A stretch of 64,000 bases of DNA from Budorcas taxicolor (GCF_023091745.1 NC_068925.1:5890001-5954000); one strand, 5' to 3'. Positions 47,623 to 59,661 are shown, counted from the stretch's first letter. Notes: generated by a model from the sequence alone, not told the origin. Numbers and translations: made by a program.

Positions 47623-49469
47623 TACTGGATTACAATTTTTTTAATGTATTTTTAGAAATCCTGTTCTACTCTGTCTTCAGAAGGTAGAAGAACTTCAGGG
47701 TGTTTCTTTCACGGCAGCTCCTAGCCTCCCTCTCTATATGTCTTGCAATTCAGTATATTTGTATTTTTATGCTACCGTGGGGTCTCCAGAGTATTGTCAA
47801 AGCACGGCCTTGCTACAGCCACCATGTGGTATCTTAGTCACCGAGTAAAGGCTGGGTAGAAAGTGTCCCGCCGCGCAGCCCCAAGTAGTGTGGCCACAGG
47901 GAAATCTAGAAGTCACTCCTGAGCTCTGACCAGATCCGCCACCCTGCACGCCCACTGCCGCACCCTGCACCACCTGTTTTGATGGGCTGAGTTGGGTTGG
48001 GGAGAGGCCAGACACAGTGCCCACTGTCAGCCAGCGCTGGCCCTGCCGCTGCACAGCCACTGCTTTTAGCCCTGTCCTCCTCTCAGAAACATTTCAGGCA
48101 TAGCTGTAGCTCTTGAAATTTGGCCACTTTGAAGTAGTGAGCCCCAGTGCCCCTGAAACTGTCACTGCCCATCTGGTGACACCTCTCTTGCTGCCAGAGC
48201 TTTGTATAGGGTTCATGTCTCTTTCTTCTGAAATCTGTTCATGTAAATTCAGTTTCACATTTTTTTAGCAATCAGTCTCAGAAATATCTTTTGGGTAGAG
48301 AGGAGGGTAGCCCTGGTGGAGGGAGCTATATGCCCTTGAAAATTCGATTCTTTCTTGGAAATCTGCTGACACAAGCTAATCGGCGAAGAACTGAATGACC
48401 CTACTGTTTCTACCTGCTGACAGGCTCAGCCTTGAGACAGGGCTGAAATTAGCTCTCACCACATGGCGGAGACATGCCTTCCTCTTTTTCTCTTGCATAC
48501 AAATAAGGGGTAATTTGGTGCCTATCAAATAATAGAGCTTTGTAGTATAGGTTGAGAGCCAGTAAGCCGCAGCCCCTCCTCCCCAACTTGCCAAGCCACG
48601 TGGGTGCTGAGTAAGTACATAGAGAGTCAGGTAACCTCCCTGATGAGGACTGGTTTGAAAACACTTTCCTAATCAGTGTTCTTTGGGAGGTGCTCACACA
48701 AGGCCCATCCCAGCTCAGGGACGCGTATTCCTCCAAAGCTGACGGACCAGTGTCCCACCAGCCCAGCCCATCCCATGTTTCCTTATATTTTTGCAGCTGT
48801 ATCCTTGCTGTGGGTGAGGAGCTTTCAGAACTTGCTGGTCTTGGGGAAACGAGGCTGTGTGTTTCAGTTCTGTTGTCCAGTGCTGTTATCTGTTGGAGGA
48901 CTCCCTGCCCATGTTGTAAGCACACAGCTGGCAGGCCCTGTTGCAATCTCGCTGCCTTCCGATCAGCCCCGCCCCGGCAGCAGGCAGGCAGGGGAGAGCC
49001 TGGGAAACACGCGGCCAAACAGTTGTGGTGAGTGTCAAAATAAAAGCCCCTGCCTGGGCACACCAGGGCCCTACCCCCAGAGAACCAGCATTGTTCACTG
49101 TGCCCCATCTCTCGTCTAAATTTAGGCATCTTCTCTTTTTTTCCAGGCAAAGATTACTATGCAAACATTTAAGAGAAAAACTTTGCCCAAAGTCATTTTT
49201 TCCCTCGACTTCTATTTGGTTTCCTGCGATGTTTAGATGACTCATTCTCTTCCAAGAAATTTTAAAGAAAAGAGATGCAGGCTGTGTGATAGCGTACAAA
49301 GCCTGCTCTGTAGGCTCTCTCTCTTCCCTGCCTCGGCGGAGCCCCTTGCTGTTTTTCATAGGAAACGGAAAGGCCCCACAGTCTACATTGTCACGGCCTC
49401 ACCAGGCCCTGTTGTTCCCAGGAATAAATGTCCCCCTTGTCTTTGGGTGGGGCCCCCTTGGAGCTTCCC

Positions 49470-49566
49470 CGTTCTGACAACCGCTCCGCGGCGGCCGCCA
49501 GCACGGAAGCCCTTTTCGGGTGGCCGGGGCCACGCTGGCCCCTGGAGGCACACAGCCAAGGTTTCG
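49470..49566. promoter_or_regulatory. CpG-rich islet in intron 3, candidate regulatory element
   Basis: Eleven CpG dinucleotides fall within 97 bp, including adjoining SacII (CCGCGG, 49486-49491) and NotI (GCGGCCGC, 49491-49498) sites. The surrounding 45 kb is otherwise CpG-poor outside ruminant SINEs. No repeat family explains it. The broader 48.4-50.1 kb interval is GC-richer, free of recognised repeats, and has an AP-1-type TGACTCA at 49238-49244. It could be an intragenic enhancer or an alternative promoter. I saw no first-exon structure that would prove a promoter. Confidence 0.4.
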
Positions 49567-50689
49567 GAAATGGAGAAGGGTGGCCTTTTATCACCTGTGA
49601 AAGGAGAGGTACAGGCTACTTCCTGCCTCTCCCCTCGAGTCAGAGTGGCTCCCGATGGTGGGGGGCTTTCTCATAACTGTAACCCTGCTAGCAACACGTG
49701 TGTTCCCCGCCCAGCCCGCAGCCAGAAGCAGAGTAAGTCAGGATCACTTCAGCAGCCTGTTCAAATAAACAGGGATAATAGTTGAGTCGGTCCTTTTCCA
49801 ACTAATCAGTACAGGAAAGGAAACATCTGCCTGGGCTTAATTGCTGTTCTATTGGTCATGCTTTTTCTCCCCTCCCCGTCCCATCTCCTGTGGAGGGCTA
49901 GGTTATTTAAGTCACGGGTCGGCAGCAGGGTAGAGGAATGGGAGCCTTATCCTGGAATGTCTGCCATCGAAACACCAGGAGGTGTAGGGGAGGCTGGGAG
50001 GCGAGCAGGGGGAGCTGGCCTGGAGGCCGGAGGGCAGGGCCTTTGCAAGTGATACTCGTGGTCACTTCCTGGCCTTGTTGCTGACTCTGGGACTGGTGGG
50101 TGAGTCATTTCGCCTCACTTCACCTCCTTGGAGCCCTGCTACTTCCATGGAGCTCAGCTCTGCTCGTGATGGGAATCCTAGATGAAAGGCGTTTCCTCTT
50201 GTGGCTTCTTCCAGTGGTTGAGGGCCTTGAGCGAGAGTTATTTGGGGATAGTAAATTTAAGGTTGGCAAGATACTCCTGAAGCCATCCATTTTGTAAAGC
50301 ATCTTGGTCCCTGAGGAGAGCCTGCTCATTATCTTCTACTCTATGGAGGAAGGCCAACCCACTGTCCACTGAAGTGGCCGATGTTGGAATCTAACGTGGA
50401 CTCGAAGCTAGGCAAGAGATCGTGAAAAATTATGGAATGGCAGAAGTTGGGAAAGAACTTAGGGATGTTTAAGCCAAAAACTTTCAATCTTTGGAAAGAA
50501 AAACAGAAGTCCAGAGAGATGACCAGGTTGTCCAAAGTTATCTTCTTGATGGTGGAGGAGCTAGAAATAGAAGAGTCTCATGATTGCTAATTCAGGGCTC
50601 CCTCCATCCCTCTCCACACTACCAAGTGTAAAAATTCATGTCTGCTCACGACGAAGGTCACGCATGGGTTATATCCATAATTAATTCCA

Positions 50690-51330
50690 TAATAGAAAAG
50701 TGGCAAAGTCTAGAAGAAAAGTGAAAATGACTGCTAAGCATGTAAGAAAAAAGTTTAGGCTCACTAGAATCAAAGGGCTGCAAATTAAAAGAGGATACCA
50801 TATAGAATTTTCAAGATAAAATAAAGTAAAAGAACATTCTTATATGCTTCTGGTGGTATTTTAAATGGGTACAGTTTTTCCCAAGGGCATTTTAATGGTG
50901 TAAGTTAGCAGTCTTTGACTCAGCAAGGTTACTTCTAGGAGAAAATAATCAAGGTGTTTATGTAAATTGTATACAAAGTAATTAAATGCAGCATATTGTA
51001 TTATAAAAATTGGTATGCAAAGTTAATGTGCAAGAGTATAGGAACTACATCAATATAATCTTATTATAATGCTATGGAAGAATAATATATAGGGGAATAT
51101 TCACAGCTTATGTCTAAGTGGATAAGTTACAGTGTGTATAATGCAATCCAAATTCCATAAACATTGTAGAGAGAAAAATGTATAACAAACCTGAAGTGGT
51201 GATTTCTTAGGAGTAGGAATTAAGGGTTGCATTTTCTTTTTTGAGATTTTCTACAGTTTTCTTATTTATTGCCATAAATGTATATATTCCTTTTGTAATC
51301 AGAAAAAAATATTTTTAAAGTCATACATCT
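50690..51330 (+). mobile_element. L1/HAL1 3' end, ancient
   Basis: 'ggctgcaaattaaaagagga', 'ttcttatatgcttctggtgg', 'cagcaaggttacttctagga', 'aagtggtgatttcttaggag' follow the order of an L1-type 3' end. Strongly diverged. Confidence 0.5.
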
Positions 51331-51738
51331 TGAAAAAAACCAAAATCTTAAATAATTATGTCTGACATGGAGGGTGTCTTCCTTTCTTTGCGTGGGAGCT
51401 GAGGTGTCCCAGGGAGTAGTATTATACCAGCTATTAGAAGGGTGTTGTTGTTGTCTAATTTTTAGTAGGAAAGACCTAGGAGCTGGCAGAAGATAAAACA
51501 AGGGCTTTCCCTCTCAATAACCCGGTGATGCCAGTCAGTTTTATGTTTCTGCTCTCATAGGCTTTGCATAAACATTCAGTATCAAAGGCATGGCTCTAAT
51601 TTCCTTCCTGCTTCCTTATTCTTTATTTCTGCCCTTCTCCCCATTTAGTTAGATGCCAGCCCTGGGCAGCAGCAACAAAGAATCTGAGAGTTACCACTGC
51701 TTAAGGTTAACCTGTTGGAGACTCTTAATGTGTATTAT

Positions 51739-51932
51739 GAACTTCCCTTGTGGCTCAGCTGGTAGAGAATCTGCCTGCAATACAGGAGACCTGGATTTGA
51801 TCCCTGGGTTGGGAAGAGCTCCTGAAGAAGGGAAAGGCTGCCCACTCCAATATTCTGGCCTGGAGAATTCCATGGACTACAGTCCATGGGGTCGCAAAGA
51901 GTTGGACACGTCTAAGCGACTTTCACTTTCAG
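51739..51932 (+). mobile_element. Bov-tA SINE
   Basis: Sense Bov-tA: 'acttcccttgtggctcagct', 'aatacaggagacctggattt', 'cccactccaatattctggcc', 'gcgactttcactttc'. A perfect 10-bp target-site duplication, tgtgtattat, at 51729-51738 and 51933-51942. Young and intact. Confidence 0.92.
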
Positions 51933-52511
51933 TGTGTATTATCAGTCTCAAGTAACATTAGCAGCCAGTCATGATTGACATACCACTGCCCTGGGAGTCT
52001 GGTGTTTCTACCAATAAAGCAATTAAGAGGTATAACTTCTTTTTGCTTGGAGGTTCCTATTTAGTCAGGTACTTTGAAGTCCTTGGATATTTTATCTATA
52101 TACACATGTCCATCTCATCCTATTTCACATCTTACTTTGCTCCACAATCGTCAGGAATGCCTGACTATCAGGATTCAAAAAAGCTCGTCCCACCTAACTA
52201 TTGCTAAGTAGGTTGTAGCTTTCAGACCTTCTCTTTGGCAGCCAATTGAAAAATCAAAGGCTACAACCCATTTTCCCTCCACACGATTGCCTTTGCTAGA
52301 CTCTCAAAGGGGCGCATTTCATTTTATTAAAACTCTTTGAGTAATCCGACCATAATTTGGCCTGATCGGAGTGGTTATCTGATTTGCTGGGTTAAATAAT
52401 GGGCCTTAATTGAGTCTGTGTTATTTGTGGAGTCAGTGCTGCTCTTGCCTTTGTTGCCTCCTCCTCCTTCCTTCTGTTTCCCAGTTAACCTTCGTTCTTC
52501 TTTCTTTGCAG

Positions 52512-52574
52512 AGTAAAGAAGTCGGCCAGCAGCTCCAAGATGATCTGATGAAGGTCCTGAATGAGCTCTACTCG
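52512..52574 (+). CDS. SRGAP2: SRGAP2 coding exon (human exon 4 equivalent), F-BAR domain
   Basis: This 63-bp exon gives 21 codons, SKEVGQQLQDDL through LNELYS, about residues 142-162. They belong to an F-BAR helix and continue directly from the FKK end of the previous exon. The acceptor is ttctttgcag and the donor TCG|gtaaat, in phase 0 on both sides, so skipping would remove 21 residues without a frameshift. The exon lies between a 45-kb and a 7-kb intron. The residues match SRGAP2 as I remember it. An open frame continues for about 30 codons past the donor, but that is intron. Confidence 0.95.
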
Positions 52575-54497
52575 GTAAATCAGCTGGGTTGCTTGGCTCT
52601 TTCACAAGCAGAGGGAAGCAGCATTTGGCAGCTTACGGCCACAGTCACGTCAGCAACAGAGCTGAGCTGAGGTTGAGGACAGTGCATAGTCCCCACTGGG
52701 GATGACTTCACCCATCTCTTCTTGCACTCTTATTTTCAAACTGGATTGAGCCCAAAAACACTTTCTCAAAATAGGATCCCTCTTTAGTTATGCAGGCTAA
52801 CTCTGGCTTCTTTGGGGGCTTAATCACCAGAGACCAGCCAAGGTCTAGGTCACCAGCACAACTGACCCTCATGAATAGCAAACGAGGGACCCCGAACCTA
52901 ATAGTAAGGAACTTAGTTTACATTGCTATTGCTCTTTGAATAGTACACACCCTGTTGGAAAGGAACTGTTGTTCAAAGTTTTGCGTCAGTTCTCGGATTT
53001 ATCTCCCGGTTTGAGACCAGAGCGAGCGCTCTAGAGGGAAGCAGAGTCCTCAATGCCCTTAACATAAGGGACCAGTTCAAGCAGAGAGAGCTTTGCATCG
53101 ACTCCCTGGGGTTTTGTAAAGGCCACACCTCAGTGATGGGCCAGGCTTTGGGTTTGGTGGAGAAAACACAGTCTGTTCTGAAGTGACCGGCACTGCAGGC
53201 ACATGATATCTGTGACTGACGCGTGTTTCTTCAGGCACAGGGAGGTGGTGGGGCTGTTTTTTTTTCTAGTCATGCTTCGTAATTAAAACAAACATGCACA
53301 CCAAAGAAATTCCTGCTGCCGTACAGGGACTATTCCTATTGTGCAGCTAACGCCTTTCAGGGCCCCTTCTCCAGCTGGGCTGTGCCAGGCCTTTGTGTCA
53401 TTCTCCAGGGTTGCCCCATCCTGTTTTGGAGGCAAAATTAATTTCCTGTGTTTACTTGCTTATTCACTACAGGTTTGTTTTTTGTTTTTTTTTTTTAAAT
53501 TCACAGGAAGACAGGCAGTGGCGACACGTATCACAGGCATTTGGGATCAGAGAATTCCATGTTCTTGATCCAAAAGCCGAGGTGTGGCCACGCTGTCAGG
53601 GCAGCTGTTAAGCAAGTAAATAGGGTAGAGTGGTCATCAGTTTTGTCTCCAGTGACGCTCAGTTTGTTTGCAGTTTCTGCTCTGTGACTCTTCTGCTCTG
53701 AAGCCAAGTCGATAGATGGTTCCCTTTGGTTCAGTTCCCAAGTCTTCATTTCTTTCAAATGAAGTTAAGCCTTTTTAAAAATAGAAGCATGTTCATGAAC
53801 CATGTTCAGACTGGATAAGTTTCCTGAACCCCCCTGGTCTTTTTAATGCTTTACTTCTGCTCTTTATTTTTAGAGCATCTTCTAGGCACCATGAAGAGCT
53901 ATTACTCAATTCACCAGGATAGAAAATGACATGTGTAGTCATTGCATGAATCCTTTCATTTTCCCATAAGCATCTTGGGTCTCTGCTGTTGCCCTTTCTA
54001 GGGAGAAGCAGGGTGGATAATCAGCAAGCCCCAAACCAATTTGAATCCAGTATGCTGTTTCTGCAGGGGACCTGGAGGCAGCAGAGGAAGAGCAGCGTCT
54101 AGGGATCTGTTAGCTTTACTCTGCATCCTGGATCTCCTAATGTACCATGATTTTTTTTTTTAAATAAATAAGTGAAAAGGCATAATATGTTTTGGTGTAA
54201 GAAAGAAAACCCTGGAACTCACTGCTCTTGTCTGAGGAGGGCCAAGGTGGCGCTTGCAGCTGTAGTCGTCAGGCAGTCCAGCATTGATTAGTGCTCCCTG
54301 GCCACCGAGAGGCCACAGTCAACACAGAGCATAAGGTCCTCCCACTGGTGTGCAAACCAAGAATTGGCTGGGCATGGTGTCCCCTTCCATTAGGTGAGTT
54401 GGCACACACTCTTATAATCTGTTTAAGGCCAGTAGACAGTAGGAAGAGAGAAATGAGCAGAGATGGAAAGTTCCAGAGAAGGCAAAACAGTCTAGTG

Positions 54498-54696
54498 CAG
54501 GGGTTCTCAATCAGGGGGATTTTTCAGGCAAGGGGACACTTGGAAATGTCTGCAGACATTTGTGACTGTCACAACTGGAGTAGGAGGTGCTGGAAGTCAG
54601 AATGCAACTGAAATCTTATGATGTGCAGGACAGGTCCCCACAACCAAGACCTGTCTGGCCTAAAATGGTCAATAGTACCAAGATTGAAAACCCCTG
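54498..54696 (+). mobile_element. MER5A-type hAT-Charlie element
   Basis: It starts caggggttctcaat and ends ttgaaaacccctg, a terminal inverted repeat pair. Inside, 'ggaaatgtctgcagacattt', 'gactgtcacaactgga' and 'gcaggacaggtccccacaac' are typical of MER5A. The outside octamers gtctagtg (54490-54497) and ctctaatg (54697-54704) match at 6 of 8 positions, as for an old 8-bp duplication. Non-autonomous, no coding capacity. Confidence 0.85.
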
Positions 54697-56284
54697 CTCT
54701 AATGACTAGTGTTTCCTGAATTAGGCAACCCAGATCCTACCTGGGCTCCACCAGCTGTATGATCTTAGGGGGTACTCCTGACCTCTTGAGCCCAATCTCC
54801 ACATATTCCATGTGCTGGTGTCTCCCATTTCCTGGGGGAGTGGGGGATTTGGGGAAATCATGCTTCATGAAATATCAGACTACAGTTAAGGGTCAGATGA
54901 GTTTGCAGATTGTTGGCCGTTAGAAAGTTCAGAGAATAGAAGTATAAGTTTTTTCTTCTGGAGTGTAAAATAAGTATAGGACTGGTCTGAGTAAGGTACC
55001 ATGGCGTTAGGGTGACTAACTGTCTCGGTTTGCCTGGGACTGAAGCCTTTCCTGGGACATGAGACTTTCAGTGCTGAGCCTAGGAAAGTCCTGAGTAAGC
55101 CAGGGTGATTGTCACCCTACACGACAGTGGTTTCAAGCAGGAGCTTGGGACTTCTGTATGCTGGCTCCAGGAGATACTTGTTGTACGCATTCTCTCTGTC
55201 TGTCTCTCTCCCCCTCAGAGGAGTTAAGAAGAAAACAAGGAAGGACTTTTAGTAAGGAACTTTCCCCTCGTTTGATCTTCGGATAAGCAGTCCAAGTTAT
55301 TTGCAAGCATGGGATGAAGGAAACCAAGGATGTAAAGGAACCCGGCATATTCAGTGCTCCTCTTTCCTTGTATCTGTCCTTAATGCCCACAAATACCTCT
55401 TTTGTGGAGACTGATTACCTTTGGGTTGAGAATTTAGATATTTTTGAATCTTGGTAATCTAAGGGGGAGGACCCAGGTGTTCCCAAATTAAGATGCCTCT
55501 GGGCAAGAAGCCCAGATGCTCACCATCAGTGGCCAGCTGCCTTTCTACACCTTCCTCTTTTCTGCCTGAAGGGCCTTTGATTTTCCTGACTTGGCACTTT
55601 GTGCCAGAGGCCACTTGCCACAGCTGCTCTCAGAGAGCAATCCCAGGGAGCATTCTCCTCCACGTGCTCTTTACCCCCTAACGGACCGGCTGGTTTGTAG
55701 GCCATGGTATCAGTGGTTTTCATTTTCTGACTGATGAATCAGGAATGCCTTTGAAGTCAGAGCACACTGCTTCCCAAAGAACTCCAGAATTCTCTACCTC
55801 AGTTATACTCCGAGGCTGTATCTGGAAAAGCCCAACCAGCTCCCACAGGAAGGAGTGAAGGCGGGGGCACGGAAGGCACGCGGACTGGCTGAGCAGGAAG
55901 AGCCAGCGAAGCCCTAGGATTGAGAAAGAAAGACGAGGTGTGGGGACATTGAAGCTGTTGTCGCCCCACAGGTTTCAAGCTCCTGTACTACCCATGAATA
56001 TATATCCCCTTGATTTGGTGTGGCAGCTGTCTGCAGAGCCACTTCAGACTGGAATTTAGCACCTGCTTCCTTGGAACAATGTCAGTTAATAGTCCCCAGC
56101 ACTTGGCACTAGGGATACAAAGACATATAAGAGATGTCCTTGAACTCGAGGCAGTAATTTTAACATGAGACAGAAAAGTAAAGCAGTAAGGAAAAGGTGA
56201 GGTGATGACTCTTTCACGTGCATACACAGAAGAAGGGCGTGAAGTCAGGCTCCTTGGAGAGAGGTTTGAATTAAATCCTAATTG

Positions 56285-57005
56285 CCAAGGGTTCTTTTAT
56301 TGTTCTCTAAATGCTCCTTTTTGGTTGCATCCTGCTCTTGTTTCATGATGTATTGTCTTTTCATTTCTCAATGATCTTTCTAGCGATATTATTGATGGAT
56401 GAATTTTGAAGTTTTCTTCTTTCTGTATACTTTCTGTTTTCTCCCAAATTGCCTGTTTTGGTCTTGGTCTTTCCCATTAGATATTTTCCTTAAACGTCTG
56501 GTAATCTTCAGTTGCCTGCTCATATTTTAAAGTGAGGCACTAAATGGTGCTTGAAAGTTCTGTGTCAACTGTGGTCTTTACCGTAGGGTGATCTGACTGG
56601 ACTGTGTCCTTGGGAAAGCCCTGATGTCAGTACTTGTAGGTCTTTTGTATCAGGTGAGCAGTTTCCCCATATAAGGCTTTTCTGATCTCCTACCTATATC
56701 TAGGGTCTGAGTTGTGAAGAGGCCATCTCAACATTCAGTATAGAATTTTCCTGTTTTAGTTTCAGTAGCCCTATCCTCAGCTGGGCCAGCTGTCCGCAGA
56801 CATAGACCCTCCCTAAGGAAATAAACCTCTAGTCCTCCCAGCAGAGGGGCAGGGGAGGTCTGGAAGTCTGATTGTTCTCGGGCGCTCAGTACTTTTTGTT
56901 CTTAGCCCCACCTTCATCCCACTTCCATTGATTCCTCTGAGGGTTTCTGTGATTTCAGTCTGGTTGCTTCTTGCCTCTCTACTTTTCATCTTCTGCTTTC
57001 ATTCT
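56285..57005 (-). mobile_element. L1M 3' UTR-like fragment, antisense
   Basis: 'tgctcttgtttcatgatgta', 'gatattattgatggatgaat', 'tccttgggaaagccctgatg', 'ggctcagtactttttgttc'-style text fits an old antisense L1M. Low certainty. Confidence 0.4.
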
Positions 57006-58057
57006 TTTTCTTAGTTTATAACTAAAAAATAACATAAAAACTCTTTTCTGTTATTTTGGTATGGCTTGGGGAGGGAGCAGAATTAAAGACATGAATTCAA
57101 TATTTCATTTTTCAAAGTAAAGTGAATTCCTTTGTAGAACTGAGAATTTAGACTTCAGGATTTTCCCCTTAGTTTGTATTTGCTTCACTATATATATTTC
57201 TCCAACTCCTATCTTGAGTTCCCTATTTCTCCAACAGTTTTTCTAGCTGTATCCTTAGTTTCCCCTTGAGTTGAAGGGCCCTAGTTACACTTCTCCTGTA
57301 TCTGCACAGAGGAGAGATTCAGTCATCTGGGCAATGACATTGACTGTAAATCTACCACTGTGCACATAACATATTTCTTAACTGTGGAGAAGAAAGAAAA
57401 GAAGTGGTACTTACCCTTAGGAATTTATAGTTTCTTAGACGAGGTAGTGTTTTCCTCTTTTAAAGTGAGTTCTTTAAGTTCTCTAGGGGAAAGGAGTAAT
57501 ATGCGTTGTTAATTCTTATTATTTCATTTGTTGTCCTGTTGGCCTTTGACCTCCCCCTTTCGTTTGGTCCTTCATGTTCATTAACAGCATTTCCTCTTTA
57601 TTTATTACACGTCTTCATGGAATAAAAAGTCACTTTCTTAAAATCAATTCACTTTCATAATGGTTCACTCAAACTTTTGAATCCCTTAGTCACATTCAGA
57701 TGAAAAGAGAAAAAGGAGCCTCCTCTCTACCCTTCTTCAGCTAGGATAGCAGCTGCCTATTTCTTGCATCTTAGTCAATCTGGAAACCTGGAAGACAAAT
57801 TACTTAGGAAGGTTTTTGATGCTGTCAGATGCTAATATTGCTTCTCCAATGTAGAGAATAGACAGAGTAGATCTTATACTTAAGGGAAATGTCAGGTTCA
57901 GAATAAGGTGGAGCTGATTTTAAACAATCTCCGTCGAAAGTGAGACATCATTTAATGTCTAAAGCACTTTGATTTTGTCAGTATCCCAATAGTCTGTACG
58001 CCTTCCTCCACCTCCAGCTAAGGGAGGAGTATCCGTACCCACAAAATTCCTCTAACC

Positions 58058-58175
58058 CAGCATTTCTCAGCCTTGGAATCATGGACATTTGGGGCTAGGT
58101 AATACTGTGACAATGAAAAATCTCTCTAGGAAATGTTCCCCCAGGGGCCAAATTAGCTCCCATTTGAGACTACGG
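58058..58175 (-). mobile_element. MER5-type element, internally deleted
   Basis: 'cagcatttctcagccttgg' at one end and 'tttgagactacggct' at the other. 'gacatttggggctaggtaat' and 'aatgttcccccaggggccaa' lie inside. Much of the centre is missing relative to MER5A. Confidence 0.65.
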
Positions 58176-58274
58176 CTCTAACTCAACACTGATAAGGAAA
58201 CCAGATTCTCTTTTTAAGCCTCTCTTGACTCAGTTTAGCCTTTCTTCCCAACTAATCCAGCCGTGGCCCATGCA

Positions 58275-58530
58275 GAAGGGAGACACTGGTGCTCAGTGAC
58301 TAAGGACATGAAATTTGTGGCCTGACAAACCTGGGTTTAAATCCTGACTCTGATTTATTTACTAGCTGTGTGACGTTGGATGTGAGAGTTAATCTCTTTG
58401 AGCCTCAGTTTCCTCATCTTTAAAAATGGAAATAATAGCATGTCTTTCATAGACTTGTTGTGAACGTTATATGAGGTGACGTACATCAGGCCTCTGACAC
58501 ACAGCATTGACCAAGTGATCGAGATTATCA
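58275..58530 (+). mobile_element. MIR SINE
   Basis: Sense MIR, nearly complete: 'acctgggtttaaatcctgac', 'tactagctgtgtgacgttgg', 'gagcctcagtttcctcatct', 'aaatggaaataatagcatgt'. One of the best preserved MIR copies here. Confidence 0.85.
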
Positions 58531-59624
58531 TTGTTACGCCCTGGCCCTCCTCTGTTTTCAGTCCCTGCTCTCACACACGCGTACACCCCAGCTCCTACAC
58601 TCTCTGATTCTCCCACTCGTGGCATCAGAATGTCAGCACTCTTGAACTTGGTTTGTCATCAAGCATTTTGAATTTCCCGATAGAAGCAGAGGCTCACTGT
58701 GTGGAAACAGAGAGCTCCAGCAGGGAGGTGCAGACACATGGTGGCTGGAAGTAGTGTTTGGGAGGAAATGAAGGCAGGTCCCAGGCTTCCCAGCCCCCTC
58801 TTTAGGAAAAGGGACTAGACTTTCAAACCGTTGCTGTGATGAAAAACGTGCAAGTTGTATCCTCTCCTTTGATAGTACGTCCTTCCTTTGGCGACTCCAG
58901 TTTCACCTGATATGGATTCCTTCTTAGGCTCTTCCCTGAATTTTTCTGCAGGTTTGCAGTCTTCTTGGGGCTGTTGTCTAGACCACAGGATTGCTACAAG
59001 AATGAAAAAATGCATGCATAGCACTTGGCACATAGTCAGGGAAGTACACTCAGTGCTCAGTAAGTGGTGGCCGCCCTGTTCTTGCTGTGAGAACGGGCAT
59101 TTGACCTGGATAAAGCAAACCAGGCAGACCCCCAGGACACAGGCCAGTAGAAAGGAGGTGTGGAGCTGTTCCGCTTCCCTGTTTCATATCTGAAAGTCCC
59201 CAGGCGTGGGCTGCTCTGCGGGCTGTGCTGCCCTCTTCAGGGTCCCAGCCAGCCCAGGAAGGCTTTGCTTTTGGGGTCTGAGTGCTGATGTTTCCTATCT
59301 TGGTCTTGTGAGATGACTAGTAACGGAAATTACCCATATAAAGTAAAAATGCTCACAAATGTTCATAAATAGGAGTGAATGATTCCTGTGGAATCCTATG
59401 GATTCCACAATCCTATGGTGGAAGACATAAAGTCATTTAGACAATAAGACATGTTGGCTCAGTTCAAATACTGCTTTCCTGTGGTTTGGAGTGGTCTTTA
59501 ATATAGGAAGTTTGCTGAACCAAACACGTATGAATTTTGCCCTTAAGGGTATGAGAATATTGCTCATGGAGGAGAGGTCCAGCTGAGTCTCTTAGCCTGT
59601 AAAGCAAAGAGTTGACCCCACTGG

Positions 59625-59661
59625 CTTGACCTCTAGGGGTGGGGGTGGGGGTGTCTTGCAG
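59625..59661 (+). promoter_or_regulatory. SRGAP2: G-rich splice acceptor of SRGAP2 exon 5
   Basis: The bases before the AG at 59660-59661 are three G runs (59636-59639, 59641-59645 and 59647-59651) followed only by tgtcttgcag, so the usual long pyrimidine tract is missing. A branch-point-like cttgac with its A at 59629 lies 32 nt upstream. An AG at 59635-59636 would be too close to that branch point to be used, and its use would add 25 nt and shift the frame. Confidence 0.6.

Larger units (their letters stand above)
7437..52511 (+). other. SRGAP2: SRGAP2 intron 3 (about 45 kb)
   Basis: This is a phase-0 intron with donor gtaaat and acceptor ttctttgcag. It holds most of the repeats in the window, listed separately. 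The following contain nothing I can name beyond ordinary intron sequence or very diverged repeats: 7437-8790, 9886-10950, 11170-12260, 14004-14420, 14571-15790, 17695-18355, 19930-20645, 20960-21325, 23885-24825, 26755-28685, 29370-32290 (apart from two small tandem repeats), 43565-44805, 45304-46995, 47216-50685 (apart from the CpG islet) and 51943-52511. No other gene, tRNA or convincing promoter was found in it. Confidence 0.9.
52575..59661 (+). other. SRGAP2: SRGAP2 intron 4 (about 7.1 kb)
   Basis: A phase-0 intron (gtaaat...cttgcag). It has far fewer repeats than intron 3: two MER5A-type DNA transposons, an antisense L1M at 56285-57005 and a MIR near 58275. No young ruminant SINE or BovB was recognised in it. 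In 52575-54489, 54705-56280, 57010-58055 and 58535-59661 I see nothing beyond ordinary intron sequence and T-rich tracts (for example near 53476-53497). Confidence 0.88.

Noticed and set aside
48449..49150. 233-codon minus-strand open frame (and 182 codons at 49237-49785 plus) as new genes
   Set aside because: Several frames on both strands are open over the same GC-richer block, the proteins look like composition-driven sequence with no recognisable domain, and there is no splice or promoter structure. Kept only as a regulatory-region finding.
7437..52511. CRISPR arrays, operons or phage-like modules
   Set aside because: Repeats are dispersed transposable elements without regular spacers. 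Gene structure and splice sites are mammalian.
53393..53611. Open frame 'KFTGRQAVATRITGIWDQR' region as an extra exon
   Set aside because: A pyrimidine-rich tract and AG near 53500-53507 resemble an acceptor, but no family match or donor supports an exon.
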